38,346 bases of DNA from Mycobacterium helveticum (GTDB lineage Bacteria; Actinomycetota; Actinomycetes; Mycobacteriales; Mycobacteriaceae): NCBI RefSeq assembly GCF_007714205.1, contig NZ_VMQU01000046.1, positions 1-38,346 of the forward strand, read 5' to 3'. The stretch's first letter is position 1. The number at the start of each line of letters is the position of its first letter. The translations under genes and the position numbers were made by a program. The notes under the pieces are model-generated. The model made no database searches. It saw only the letters and a program-made list of their open reading frames with translations, and was not told the origin of the DNA. Of the stretch, positions 31,154 through 38,346 are shown in pieces.

Positions 31154-31501
31154 GTGGTTGCCCAACATGGGGCCCCAGCCCGCGTTGCGGTTACGCTACT
31201 CGCTGTAAGCAGTGGCCCATACGCTGTCTCTGCAACCCAGTACGAACCAAACCATCGCACCCCGGAGCCCTGCCGCACCGGCCCGGATTCTGACGGGAAG
31301 TCGACATGCCTGACACATGCTCGGACTCCTGCGCACGAGTACATCGAGGAGATTCCGGCGGAGCAGGAGCAGAAGAACGCCGCACTGCGTACGCGAGTGC
31401 TGACGAATGTCCCGCGCCTGCGGATAGCCGACCGGTACGCGGCGGGCGTAAGCATGCCTGAGGTGGATATGGCCAGGTTGCGCGAGTCTGCGCCAAGTTG
31501 A
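31154..31501 (+). CDS. Possible small exported protein, uncertain
   Basis: A frame from GTG 31154 gives ~115 aa with a signal-like start (ARVAVTLLAVSSGPYAVSA), then a Pro- and charge-rich part and a helical end (EEIPAEQEQKNAALRTRV). No family is recognised and there is no Shine-Dalgarno. The stop lies in the first copy of the 17-bp tandem repeat. It may be a non-coding frame. Confidence 0.3.
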   Translation: MVAQHGAPARVAVTLLAVSSGPYAVSATQYEPNHRTPEPCRTGPDSDGKSTCLTHARTPAHEYIEEIPAEQEQKNAALRTRVLTNVPRLRIADRYAAGVSMPEVDMARLRESAPS

Positions 31502-31520
31502 AATCTGCGCCAAGTTGAAA
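31487..31520 (+). repeat. 17-bp perfect tandem repeat at an ORF junction
   Basis: TCTGCGCCAAGTTGAAA occurs at 31487-31503 and again at 31504-31520. It includes the stop of the upstream frame and the TTG start of the downstream gene. Confidence 0.8.
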
Positions 31521-32078
31521 ACTGTGTCCATCCCGGCCGGCCTCGCGCTGACCGGCCTGATGCTGCTTTTCGGTGATGTCGGTGTTGCCATGGCTGACGT
31601 ACCAATCGGACCAGGTCCCACCAACTACACCGAGCAGCCGCAGCCGCCGTCAGGAACATGCCGTTACCGCACCGCCGCCAACGGGGAAACCCTGCCCGAC
31701 CCGACTTGCACCCCTGGTGCGATCAGCCCGAAGGTCACCCCAGACACGCTCGATACCACGATCTGCAGGACCGGCTACACCAAGTCAATCCGCCCGCCCG
31801 CCTTCATCACCGCAGCCGAAAAGCGCGCCAACGCAGCGTCATACGGCTACACGGGCTCGCTGAAAGGCGTTGAGTACGACCATCTCGTCCCACTTGAACT
31901 TGGCGGGGACCCGAACGATCCCCGCAACCTGTGGATCGAACCCGGTGCATCCCCAAACCCGAAAGACGGCGTCGAATCCAGGCTGCATGAGCTTGTCTGT
32001 GAAGGTAGGGTGCCAGTTGCTGCAGCGCAGGAGGCCATCGCCACCGATTGGACTACGGCACTTGATACGGTCCGTTGA
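31515..32078 (+). CDS. Secreted HNH-like nuclease-domain protein
   Basis: The 187-aa protein has a signal peptide (MKTVSIPAGLALTGLMLLFG, then a likely cleavage after AMA), a Pro/Cys-containing middle and a C-terminal HNH-like beta-beta-alpha motif, VEYDHLVPLELGGDPNDPRN followed by LW (D122, H123, N138). Proteins with an EYDHLVPLELGG core are commonly annotated as HNH endonuclease signature proteins of actinobacteria and their phages. Four Cys may form disulfides. The start is uncertain: TTG 31515 keeps the basic N-terminus, while GTG 31524 is the alternative. Nuclease activity is inferred only. Confidence 0.7.
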   Translation: MKTVSIPAGLALTGLMLLFGDVGVAMADVPIGPGPTNYTEQPQPPSGTCRYRTAANGETLPDPTCTPGAISPKVTPDTLDTTICRTGYTKSIRPPAFITAAEKRANAASYGYTGSLKGVEYDHLVPLELGGDPNDPRNLWIEPGASPNPKDGVESRLHELVCEGRVPVAAAQEAIATDWTTALDTVR

Positions 32079-32250
32079 AGTGACGTCGCGGCGCCCTCAG
32101 CGAGGCCGCGGTGATGCCCAAGCCCAGTCCGCCGTACTCGGCGGCGATCACGAGGTCCCGGCGGCGGGTTGTGCTGGCAAAATGTTGGCTGCCAAGCTTT
32201 TTGACGCAAGCCCGGGCGTGCGGCGGGGGAGTCCCGCCGTGCGCCGTCGG

Positions 32251-32643
32251 TCAGGCGAAAGCGGCGGGCGGCGGGGCTTCCCAGCTACTCACCGCAAGCG
32301 GCAGCGACAGGGTCTCGCCACCGCCGGTCACCTCCACGACCCAACGACCGTCGACCGGCAGCGTGACCCCGATGTCGAAGAACGCGAATCCCGGATATTC
32401 GCCGACGGCGGCTTCCGGGGCCTCGAAGGACATGCGCAGCGGCTCGCCGAGCGTCGGCGGCACGATCTTCACGTCGACCCGGCGATCGGAATCCTCGCCG
32501 TCGGCCCGTGTCAGCACCACGAGCACGAACCGGGCCGCGCGGTTGGGCCCGAGCACAAACCGCGACAGCACGCCGCCCGACACGTCGAGCTTGCTGTTCA
32601 CCGTCCTGGCATCCTCGGCCAGGAACGCTCCGGTGAGTATCAC
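32251..32643 (-). CDS. Conserved hypothetical beta-sandwich-like protein
   Basis: The 130-aa protein starts with MILTGAFLAEDARTVNSKLD and has alternating hydrophobic strands (RFVLVVLTRADGED, RRVDVKIVPPTLG, WVVEVTGGGETLSLPLAV), suggesting an all-beta fold. No signal or membrane segment is present. The GTG at 32643 lies 6 nt after TAGGTT, a good -10 for a leaderless transcript. It is divergent from the DUF2237 gene. The function is unknown. Confidence 0.75.
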   Translation of the reverse strand: MILTGAFLAEDARTVNSKLDVSGGVLSRFVLGPNRAARFVLVVLTRADGEDSDRRVDVKIVPPTLGEPLRMSFEAPEAAVGEYPGFAFFDIGVTLPVDGRWVVEVTGGGETLSLPLAVSSWEAPPPAAFA

Positions 32644-32727
32644 AGGGAAAACCTATCGTCCGGTGGGCATGGCGCGGCGGCGAAATTTACGTTCGAAGTT
32701 ACTACCCCGGGGCGCGATACTGAGGGG

Positions 32728-33114
32728 GTGCCTGATCGTAACGTGCTGGGCGGCCCGCTCGAACCCTGCGGCTCCGACCCGCTCACCGGCTTCTACCGCG
32801 ACGGGTGCTGCGCGACCGGGCCCGAGGACCCGGGTCGGCACACGATCTGCGCGGTGATGACCACCGAGTTCCTCGAGCACCAGCGTTCCATCGGCAACGA
32901 CCTGCTGACACCGATCCCCGAATACCGCTTCCCGGGCCTGCTGCCCGGCGACCGCTGGTGCGTCACCGCCGTGAACTGGCTGCGAGCCCACGACGACGGT
33001 CATGCCGCTCCCGTGGTGCTGGCATCCACCCACCAGCGCACCCTCGAGGTGGTGCCGCTCGAAACGCTGATCGAGCACATGGTCGACGTTCCCGACGACC
33101 TGGCTAACCTGTAG
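32728..33114 (+). CDS. DUF2237-family protein
   Basis: The 128-aa protein has the strong family core GSDPLTGFYRDGCCATGPED, then HTICAVMTTEFLE, GNDLLTPIPEYRFPGL and GDRWCVTAVNW, ending in a STHQRTLEVVPLE segment. DUF2237 proteins are small, soluble and Cys-rich with unknown function. The GTG at 32728 follows a GATACT box and a G-rich run. The 3' end overlaps the convergent IclR gene by 11 nt. Confidence 0.9.
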   Translation: MPDRNVLGGPLEPCGSDPLTGFYRDGCCATGPEDPGRHTICAVMTTEFLEHQRSIGNDLLTPIPEYRFPGLLPGDRWCVTAVNWLRAHDDGHAAPVVLASTHQRTLEVVPLETLIEHMVDVPDDLANL

Positions 33115-34000
33115 CCGCGGTCGCCAGCGCCCGGATTCGTGCGGCGGCGGCGCGGACCTGCCCGCCCAACCGCTCGACCCCGGCCGCGGAGAGGTCGGCG
33201 AACGGTGCCGCGCCGACCGACATCGTGACCAGCCCGTCCTCGTCGGCGATCGGTGCGGACACGGTGGCGATGCTGTGCGTGCCGGCTCCGGCGAGTTCCG
33301 CGGGCAGCACGTCGATCACCGTGAGGTCGGCGAACGCCCGCGCCAGGCGTTGGGTGATCGCGTCGGGCTCGCCGTCCCCGCCGAGCGCGCTGAGCGCGGC
33401 GTACACCCGCAGGTATTCGCGGCTGAGCCGCTCCACCACGTAGCCGCGCTCACGAATCTCTGCGAATACGGCGGTGATGCGCCGGGACAGCGCCGCGGAC
33501 GGTTTGCCGAGGCCCTCCAGCCAGGCCCGCCGTGGCCCGGTGGCGCCCCATGCGAGGTAGTCGCGGCCGAAGGGCGCGACGAGGGGGATGCGCGTTCCAC
33601 GGTCGACGCGCATCCCGGTGGCGGAGTCCCCCGCGCTGTCCACGACGACGACGGTGTTGCCGGCGCGGCGAGCCAGAAACGCCTGGGTGCCGGTCGATTC
33701 GGCGAGCTCGCGCAGGATGCCGTGGTAGACGCGGTCGCCGTCGCGGCTCAGCGCGGCAAGGGCCGGTCCGCAGCAGTAGGCGGCGGTCGCCGGGTCGCGC
33801 ACCACCCAGTGGTGAGCGGCGAGCGTCGCCAGGATGGCGTGCCCGGTGGCGCGGCTGATGCCCAGCTCCCGGGTGATCGCGGCGAGGGAGAACATTCGCG
33901 CGGGCTGCGCGCCGAGCAGCCCCATGATCGCCACCACCCGCTCGGTCGGCGGGGAGGCCGGTTGACGGCGCATCCCGGGCGCGGCTACCGTCTGTGTCAT
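33104..34000 (-). CDS. IclR-family transcriptional regulator
   Basis: The 298-aa protein has an N-terminal winged helix (~15-80; ITRELGISRATGHAILATL) and a C-terminal IclR effector domain (~95-290) with TGMRVDRGTRIPLVAPFGR and the later SVGAAPFADLSAAGVERL. TACCAT lies 7 nt before the ATG at 34000, predicting a leaderless transcript. It is divergent from the sulfotransferase-MBL-VOC-LLM operon and is its likely regulator. The symmetrical ATTTCGAAT just before its start may be part of an operator. Confidence 0.87.
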   Translation of the reverse strand: MTQTVAAPGMRRQPASPPTERVVAIMGLLGAQPARMFSLAAITRELGISRATGHAILATLAAHHWVVRDPATAAYCCGPALAALSRDGDRVYHGILRELAESTGTQAFLARRAGNTVVVVDSAGDSATGMRVDRGTRIPLVAPFGRDYLAWGATGPRRAWLEGLGKPSAALSRRITAVFAEIRERGYVVERLSREYLRVYAALSALGGDGEPDAITQRLARAFADLTVIDVLPAELAGAGTHSIATVSAPIADEDGLVTMSVGAAPFADLSAAGVERLGGQVRAAAARIRALATAATG

Positions 34001-34050
34001 ATTTCGAATGGTACGTCGATTATCCGACGCCAGCTCGAGGAGGCGGTCGC

Positions 34051-35328
34051 ATGGGCTCTGCCGGCCCCGACGTCGCCGACATCGAAATCGACTTCGACGA
34101 CCTGACGGCCCCCAGGCTGACCGACGTGCAGCGCCAGATCGTGGAGTTCACCGAGGCCAGGCCCGTGGACCTCGATGTGGGCCGGATGCGCGCCGAGGCC
34201 CTCGAGCAGGCGGGCGGACCCGAGGACCTGGACGAGGCCGACGGCTTCGCCGACCGGCTGGCCGCGCACGTCGCCGCGATCGGCGCCGACGAGGGCCTGC
34301 GCCAGCTCACCCGCGGCTCGCTGCGGCAACGGGTGGTTCGCCTGCTGCGCAACCGGTTGTCGTTGACCGAGTTGCTCCGGCGCTACCCCGAGATCGAGTC
34401 GATCCCCATCGAGAATCCGTTCATCGTCGTCGGCATGCCGCGGTCCGGCACCACCCATCTGGTCAACCTCATCGCGGCCGATCCGCGCCGGCGCGCGCTG
34501 CCGTACTGGGAGAGCCAGGAACCCATCCCCGCGCGCGGCCAGGGCCCCGACGTCTTCGGCGTCGACCCCCGCTACGCCCGGGCCAAGGCCGAGCACGACG
34601 CGCTCATGGCCAGCGCCCCCGTCGTCGCGGCGATGCACGACCGGTTCCCCGGGGCGATCGAGGAGGAGGTCGAGCTGCTGGACCTCGACCTGGCCGCCTA
34701 CGTGCTGGAATGGCATGCGCGCGTGCCCGATTGGCGTGACTATTACCTGCGGTTGGACCACACGCGGCACTACGCGTACCTGAAAAGGGTGCTGCAGGCG
34801 CTGACCTTCCTGCGCGGACCGCGGACCTGGGTCCTCAAGAGCCCGCAGCACGCCGAGCAACTCGGCCCGCTGATGGCGACCTTCCCCGACGCCACGGTGG
34901 CGTTCACGCACCGCGACCCGGTCGCCGTGATCCAGTCGGCGATCACGATGATGGCCTACTCCGACCGGCTGCGCCGGACCAGCATCGACCCGGTCTGGCT
35001 GCTGGACTATTGGAGCGACCGGGTGCACCGGCTGCTCAGCGCCTGCGTGCGGGACCGCGACCTGGTGCCGGCCGAACGCAGCATCGACATCGGCTTCCAC
35101 CAGCTGGTCGGCAACGAGATGGCGTTGCTCGACGAGCTCTACCGGCGCGGCGGGGTCGAGCTGACACCGAAGGTGCGGGCGGGCTTCCAGCGGTACCTGG
35201 ACGGCAACCCGCGCGGCAAACACGGCCGCGTCCGTTACGACCTGCAACGCCACTTTGGCGTCTCCGCCGACGAACTGCGCGGGCGTTTCGGCTTCTACTT
35301 CGACCGGTTCGACGTGCGCGATGAGTAG
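34051..35328 (+). CDS. Sulfotransferase-family protein
   Basis: The 425-aa protein has the PAPS-binding 5' phosphosulfate loop GMPRSGTTHL (~128-137) and the 3'-phosphate motif FTHRDPVAVIQSAI. WVLKSPQHAEQL is the conserved strand between them. This is the Sulfotransfer_3 type common in mycobacteria, where known members sulfate lipids or glycolipids. The first ~120 residues are helical. The ATG at 34051 has GAGGAGG upstream. The MBL gene starts 8 nt before its stop, so the two are translated together. The acceptor is unknown. Confidence 0.88.
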   Translation: MGSAGPDVADIEIDFDDLTAPRLTDVQRQIVEFTEARPVDLDVGRMRAEALEQAGGPEDLDEADGFADRLAAHVAAIGADEGLRQLTRGSLRQRVVRLLRNRLSLTELLRRYPEIESIPIENPFIVVGMPRSGTTHLVNLIAADPRRRALPYWESQEPIPARGQGPDVFGVDPRYARAKAEHDALMASAPVVAAMHDRFPGAIEEEVELLDLDLAAYVLEWHARVPDWRDYYLRLDHTRHYAYLKRVLQALTFLRGPRTWVLKSPQHAEQLGPLMATFPDATVAFTHRDPVAVIQSAITMMAYSDRLRRTSIDPVWLLDYWSDRVHRLLSACVRDRDLVPAERSIDIGFHQLVGNEMALLDELYRRGGVELTPKVRAGFQRYLDGNPRGKHGRVRYDLQRHFGVSADELRGRFGFYFDRFDVRDE

Positions 35329-36565
35329 CTTCGAGCCGGTCTACCGGACCCGGCCCGGCGCGGAGGCCATGCGCCCGGCGGCCGCCGAAAGGGCCGAACC
35401 GGTCGCCCCGGGGCTGTGGTGCTCGCCGGGCCTGTCCAACTCCTACCTGTTGACCACCGGCGACGGTCGGGTGATCGTCAACACCGGCATGGGCTTCGAG
35501 GGCCCGGTGCACCGCGCCAACTTCGACGCCGTCGACCCCTCCCCGGTGCGCTACGTGATCATCACGCAGGGTCACGTGGACCATGTCGGCGGCCTGGACA
35601 GCGTCCGCGACCCCGGCACAACCGTTGTCGCGCAGGCGAATTGGACCATGTGGCGCGACGACAACGAACGGCTCATGCCCTACCGCGCCAAGCGCAGCGC
35701 GTTCGCCTTCAGTGACACGCTGGCGTCGGGCATCCGGGCGATCCAGCGGCGCCTGGGCACCACGGGGCTGCCCGGCCAGAGCGTTCCGGCCGTCGACCTC
35801 GACTTCGAGGACACCCTTGCCCTGGAGGTGGGCGGCCGGCGCCTGGAGCTGATCTCCGTGCCTGGCGGCGAGACCACCGACTCTCTGGTGGTGTGGCTGC
35901 CGGACGAGCGGATCTGCTTGTGCGGGAACACGTTCGGCGCGCTGTTCGGGCACATCCCCAACCTGGTCACCATGCGCGGCGATCGCTACCGCGACGCCCT
36001 GACCGTCATCGCCTCGGTCGAGCGGGTGCGCGATCTGCAGCCCGAGCTGCTGGTCACCGGTCACTTCGAACCGATCGCGGGTGCCGAGCGCATCCACGCC
36101 GAGTTGACCCGGCTGCGCGACGCCGTCCGCCACGTCCACGACCGGACGGTGGCCGGCATGAACGCCGGCAAGGACGTCGCGACCCTGATGCGCGAGATCA
36201 CCCTGCCCGCGGAATGCGAAGTGGGACAGGGCTACGGCAAGGTGGCCTGGGACGTGCGGGCGGTGTGGGAGAACTACTCGGGGTGGTTTCACCACCGGTC
36301 GACCACCGAGCTGTACCCGGTCGGCTTCGACGCCGTGGCCGCCGACGTGGTCGAGCTGGCCGGCGCCGAGGCCCTGGTCGAGCGGGCACGCGCGCATCTG
36401 GACGCCGACCGCCCGCTGCACGCCATCCACCTGGCCGAGCTGGTTCCCCCGGACCACGCGGGTGCGCGCGGCGTGCTGCGGCGCGCGCACGAGAGACTGC
36501 TGGCCGACAGCACGAATTTCTGGGAAACCGCTTGGTTGAAAAAGAAATTGGTGACGAACCCATGA
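35321..36565 (+). CDS. MBL-fold hydrolase with Gln variant of the metal motif
   Basis: The 414-aa metallo-beta-lactamase-fold protein carries QGHVDHVGG (Q83, H85, D87, H88) where H-x-H-x-D-H is usual. Further ligand-like residues lie in VPGGETTD and VTGHFEPI. The C-terminal ~140 residues (WENYSGWFHHRSTTELYP and beyond) resemble the dimerisation part of alkyl-sulfatase-like proteins. A second MBL protein with this layout is at 12012. Located between a sulfotransferase and a VOC gene, it may hydrolyse a sulfate ester or a thioester. Its ATG overlaps the upstream gene by 8 nt, and its stop overlaps the VOC start (ATGA). Confidence 0.83.
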   Translation: MSSFEPVYRTRPGAEAMRPAAAERAEPVAPGLWCSPGLSNSYLLTTGDGRVIVNTGMGFEGPVHRANFDAVDPSPVRYVIITQGHVDHVGGLDSVRDPGTTVVAQANWTMWRDDNERLMPYRAKRSAFAFSDTLASGIRAIQRRLGTTGLPGQSVPAVDLDFEDTLALEVGGRRLELISVPGGETTDSLVVWLPDERICLCGNTFGALFGHIPNLVTMRGDRYRDALTVIASVERVRDLQPELLVTGHFEPIAGAERIHAELTRLRDAVRHVHDRTVAGMNAGKDVATLMREITLPAECEVGQGYGKVAWDVRAVWENYSGWFHHRSTTELYPVGFDAVAADVVELAGAEALVERARAHLDADRPLHAIHLAELVPPDHAGARGVLRRAHERLLADSTNFWETAWLKKKLVTNP

Positions 36566-37041
36566 CTTTGACGCTGCGGCCGGAAGACTTCTACCACACC
36601 GGCATCGTCGTGCCCGACCTCGACGCCGCGATGGCGCGGCTGAGCGCGCTGGCCGGCTACACCTGGATCACGCCGATGAGCTACCGGCTGCCGTTGCGCA
36701 CCGCCGGCGGAACCCGTGAGCTCGCCTCGACGTTCGTCTACTCCCTGCAGAGCCCGCACCTCGAACTGATCCGCGAGGTTCCCGGCAGCCCGTGGACGGC
36801 ACCGCCCGGCAACGCCGTTCATCACCTCGGCTACTTCACCGACGACCTCGCCGCGGCGGCCCGCACCCTGGAGGACAACGGCTTCGCGTTGGAAGCGACC
36901 GCCGACTAAGCCCCACCCGGGCTCGCCCTGTTCGCCTACTACGTCGACGCGTCCGGCACCCGCATCGAGATCGTCGACCGGTCGCTGTTCCCGGATTTTC
37001 CCGCATTCCTGCGGTCCGCGGCACCCTCGGCGCGGGACTGA
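36562..37041 (+). pseudogene. VOC/glyoxalase-fold gene interrupted by a TAA
   Basis: The ATG at 36562 overlaps the MBL stop (ATGA). The frame encodes a VOC-fold protein (FYHTGIVVPDLDAAMARLSA, HLELIREV, VHHLGYFTDDL) until TAA at 36907-36909. The same frame then continues with PPGLALFAYYVDASGTRIEI and VDRSLFPDFPAFL to TGA at 37039-37041. This is the missing second half of the fold, with the metal-ligand-type Glu in IEIVD. One substitution has therefore split a ~159-aa gene. Without readthrough the 115-aa product would lack the final strands. A sequencing error is possible. Confidence 0.75.
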
Positions 37042-37049
37042 GCGCGGAC

Positions 37050-38021
37050 ATGCCGCTCACCGTGCTGCGCTTCAACTTCGCTTCGCCACAGGGTGATCCG
37101 CGCACCCAGGGCGAGCTGGTCCGCGTCGCGCTGGAGATGGCGCAGTGGGGCGAGGCGCACGGCATCACCTCGGTGAGCGTCGACGAGCACCACGTGACCG
37201 GCCACGGGTGGAGCTGCAACCCGATCATGGCGGCGGCGATGTTCCTGGCCCGGACGACGACGCTGATCGCGGGCGTGGACTGTGCGCTCGGGCCGCTGTG
37301 GCACCCGGTCCGGCTGGCCGAAGATATCGCGCTGGTGGACAACATGAGCCGGGGCAGGCTGCACACCACCGTGGGCCTGGGCTACCGCACCGTCGAATAC
37401 GACGCGCTGGGTGCCGATTTCGGCAGGCGGGGCGAGCTGATGGATGACCTGATCACGCGGATGCTGGCGGTGTGGGCCGGCACCGACCACAAAGGGGCGG
37501 TCTGCACCGGGACCTGGAGCCGCCCGCACCCGCCGCTGTACGTGGGCGGCGGCGTGCGCGCCACGGCGCGGCGTGCGGCGCGGTTCGGCCTGCCGCTCAG
37601 CCTGTCCGACCACCTGCCCGACGTCGCCGCGCACTACCGCCGGCTCTGTGCGGACGCCGGCGTCAAACCGCGGGTGGTCATGCCCGGCGCGGTCAATCGG
37701 GGGATGGTCTTCCTGCACGAGGATCCGGACCGGGCGTGGGCGCAACTCGGCGAGCACATCCTGTGGGAGGCGGTCACCTACGGGGGCTGGTCCACGCAGG
37801 AACGCTCCCTGATGCACCTGCCCGGGGTACGGACCCTGGCGGAGGTCAGGGCGTCGGGGCGCTACCGGTTCCTGACACCCGCGGAACTCGTCGCCGAAAT
37901 CCGGGATTCCGCCGACTACGGACCGTTGGTGATGCACCCACTGGTCGGCGGCATGCCGGTCGACGAGGCGTGGAAGTCGGTCCAGTTGCTGGCCGACGAA
38001 GTTGTGCCCGCGTGCACCTGA
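37050..38021 (+). CDS. Luciferase-like monooxygenase (probably F420-dependent)
   Basis: The 323-aa TIM-barrel oxidoreductase is of the LLM superfamily: SVDEHHVTGHGWS near the N-terminus, HPVRLAEDIALVDNMSRGRL, the GLGYRTVEYDALG segment and PPLYVGGGVRATARRAA. Mycobacterial members mostly use F420, some use FMN; the cofactor cannot be decided here. The ATG at 37050 lies 8 nt after the VOC stop, so it is the last gene of the operon with sulfotransferase and MBL protein. A catabolic or lipid-modifying pathway is likely, but the substrate is unknown. Confidence 0.87.
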   Translation: MPLTVLRFNFASPQGDPRTQGELVRVALEMAQWGEAHGITSVSVDEHHVTGHGWSCNPIMAAAMFLARTTTLIAGVDCALGPLWHPVRLAEDIALVDNMSRGRLHTTVGLGYRTVEYDALGADFGRRGELMDDLITRMLAVWAGTDHKGAVCTGTWSRPHPPLYVGGGVRATARRAARFGLPLSLSDHLPDVAAHYRRLCADAGVKPRVVMPGAVNRGMVFLHEDPDRAWAQLGEHILWEAVTYGGWSTQERSLMHLPGVRTLAEVRASGRYRFLTPAELVAEIRDSADYGPLVMHPLVGGMPVDEAWKSVQLLADEVVPACT

Positions 38022-38102
38022 CATGTGTCGAACGCCGGGATTGGGCAACCCCCTGACCGGGTACAGGCCGGGGAGGGCAAGACCAAGGGAACCGAGGAAT
38101 CG

Positions 38103-38346
38103 ATGAGATACGAGATACGCAACGCCGTCGTGGTGTTGGGCGGCGCCGCGGCGCTGGCCCTGGTGGTCGGTGTCGGCGCGTCGGCGCCCGCCGCGCCCGC
38201 CGCGACCGCCGCCCCGGCCGCACCGCAGGCGCCCAACCCGAGTCCGGCACCGCCGCCGCCACCACCCGCCGAGGGGCCCGGGCAACCGGCGCGGGGGCCC
38301 GCGGCGGGCCGGGGGGCGGGGGGCGCGGCGGGCGGCGGGGGGGGGG
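38103..38346 (+). CDS. Pro/Ala-rich exported protein, cut by the window end
   Basis: The ATG at 38103 starts MRYEIRNAVVVLGGAAALAL, a signal peptide with cleavage probably after GASA, followed by Ala/Pro repeats (APAAPAATAAPAAPQAP, PAPPPPPPAEGP) and Gly-rich sequence up to the last base. No stop is reached, so the gene is partial. The final ~50 bases are almost only G and C and may contain sequencing or assembly error. It resembles Pro-rich exported mycobacterial proteins, but no family can be named. Confidence 0.6.
   Translation, partial: MRYEIRNAVVVLGGAAALALVVGVGASAPAAPAATAAPAAPQAPNPSPAPPPPPPAEGPGQPARGPAAGRGAGGAAGGGGG

Noticed and set aside
1200..37000. CRISPR arrays
   Set aside because: No series of regularly spaced direct repeats with distinct spacers was seen; the repeats present are dispersed or simple tandems.

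Overview
The window comes from a slow-growing Mycobacterium, most likely of the M. avium complex or a close relative. The evidence is very high GC, many GTG and leaderless starts, two PPE genes, and a backbone that follows, in reverse orientation, the M. tuberculosis order Rv3767c - tcrX/tcrY - Rv3762c - Rv3761c (fadE36) - Rv3760 - Rv3755c - tyrA - Rv3753c - Rv3752c - tRNA-Ser. The synteny is recalled from knowledge of H37Rv; it was not computed here.

Left end (1-5.2 kb). A diheme-type cytochrome b membrane protein, interrupted near the window edge, is divergent from an operon of fdxA, a Cys-containing winged-helix regulator and a small membrane protein. A 25-bp imperfect palindrome lies across the fdxA promoter. 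Next comes a decayed stretch: a frameshifted BKACE (beta-keto acid cleavage enzyme) gene, a [3Fe-4S] ferredoxin tail, an IS3-type transposase scrap and an orphan XRE antitoxin. It ends at a 3' half of tRNA-Arg(ACG), which looks like the right-hand attachment site of an old island.

Backbone (5.2-12 kb). This part holds a DUF732 protein, a two-gene unit (hypothetical protein plus APH-type kinase), a PPM1/LCMT-like SAM methyltransferase (Rv3767c type), two tiny membrane proteins, a 177-bp MITE-like element, a 39-bp palindrome, and a TcrX/TcrY-like two-component system. The kinase N-terminus contains two copies of a 54-bp repeat.

Metabolic block (12-20.5 kb). An alkyl-sulfatase-type metallo-beta-lactamase protein is followed by a leftward operon of APH kinase, SDR, acyl-CoA dehydrogenase, TetR and quinone oxidoreductase. 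The APH, SDR and ACAD genes recall LvaA, LvaD and LvaC of the Pseudomonas putida levulinate pathway, which phosphorylates a 4-hydroxyacyl-CoA. A palindrome covers the -10 of the operon promoter. A histidine phosphatase and the FadE36-type APH protein follow.

Backbone again (20.5-24 kb). Here are a LapA-domain protein, a remnant of proX where the osmoprotectant transporter sits in M. tuberculosis, a glycolipid-binding family protein, TyrA, a tRNA-deaminase-associated protein, TadA and tRNA-Ser(CGA).

tRNA-Ser integration hot spot (24-32 kb). Two PPE genes lie between the tRNA and a 27-nt, two-mismatch copy of its 3' end. After this come a TetR/peroxiredoxin/DoxX unit with a perfect 10-4-10 operator, three TGAGCAC boxes spaced 11 bp apart, a long hairpin, the C-terminal scrap of a tyrosine recombinase, a small HD hydrolase and a secreted HNH-like protein.

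Right end (32-38.3 kb). A small DUF protein, a DUF2237 protein and an IclR regulator precede a divergent operon of sulfotransferase, MBL-fold protein with a Q-x-H-x-D-H metal site, a VOC protein interrupted by a stop codon, and a luciferase-like monooxygenase. The window ends inside a Pro/Ala-rich secreted protein, in a very GC-rich run.

A further theme is a dispersed ~42-bp repeat placed at gene junctions (10.4, 16.8 and 23.3 kb). It supplies coding sequence or start codons, much as MIRU elements do in M. tuberculosis.
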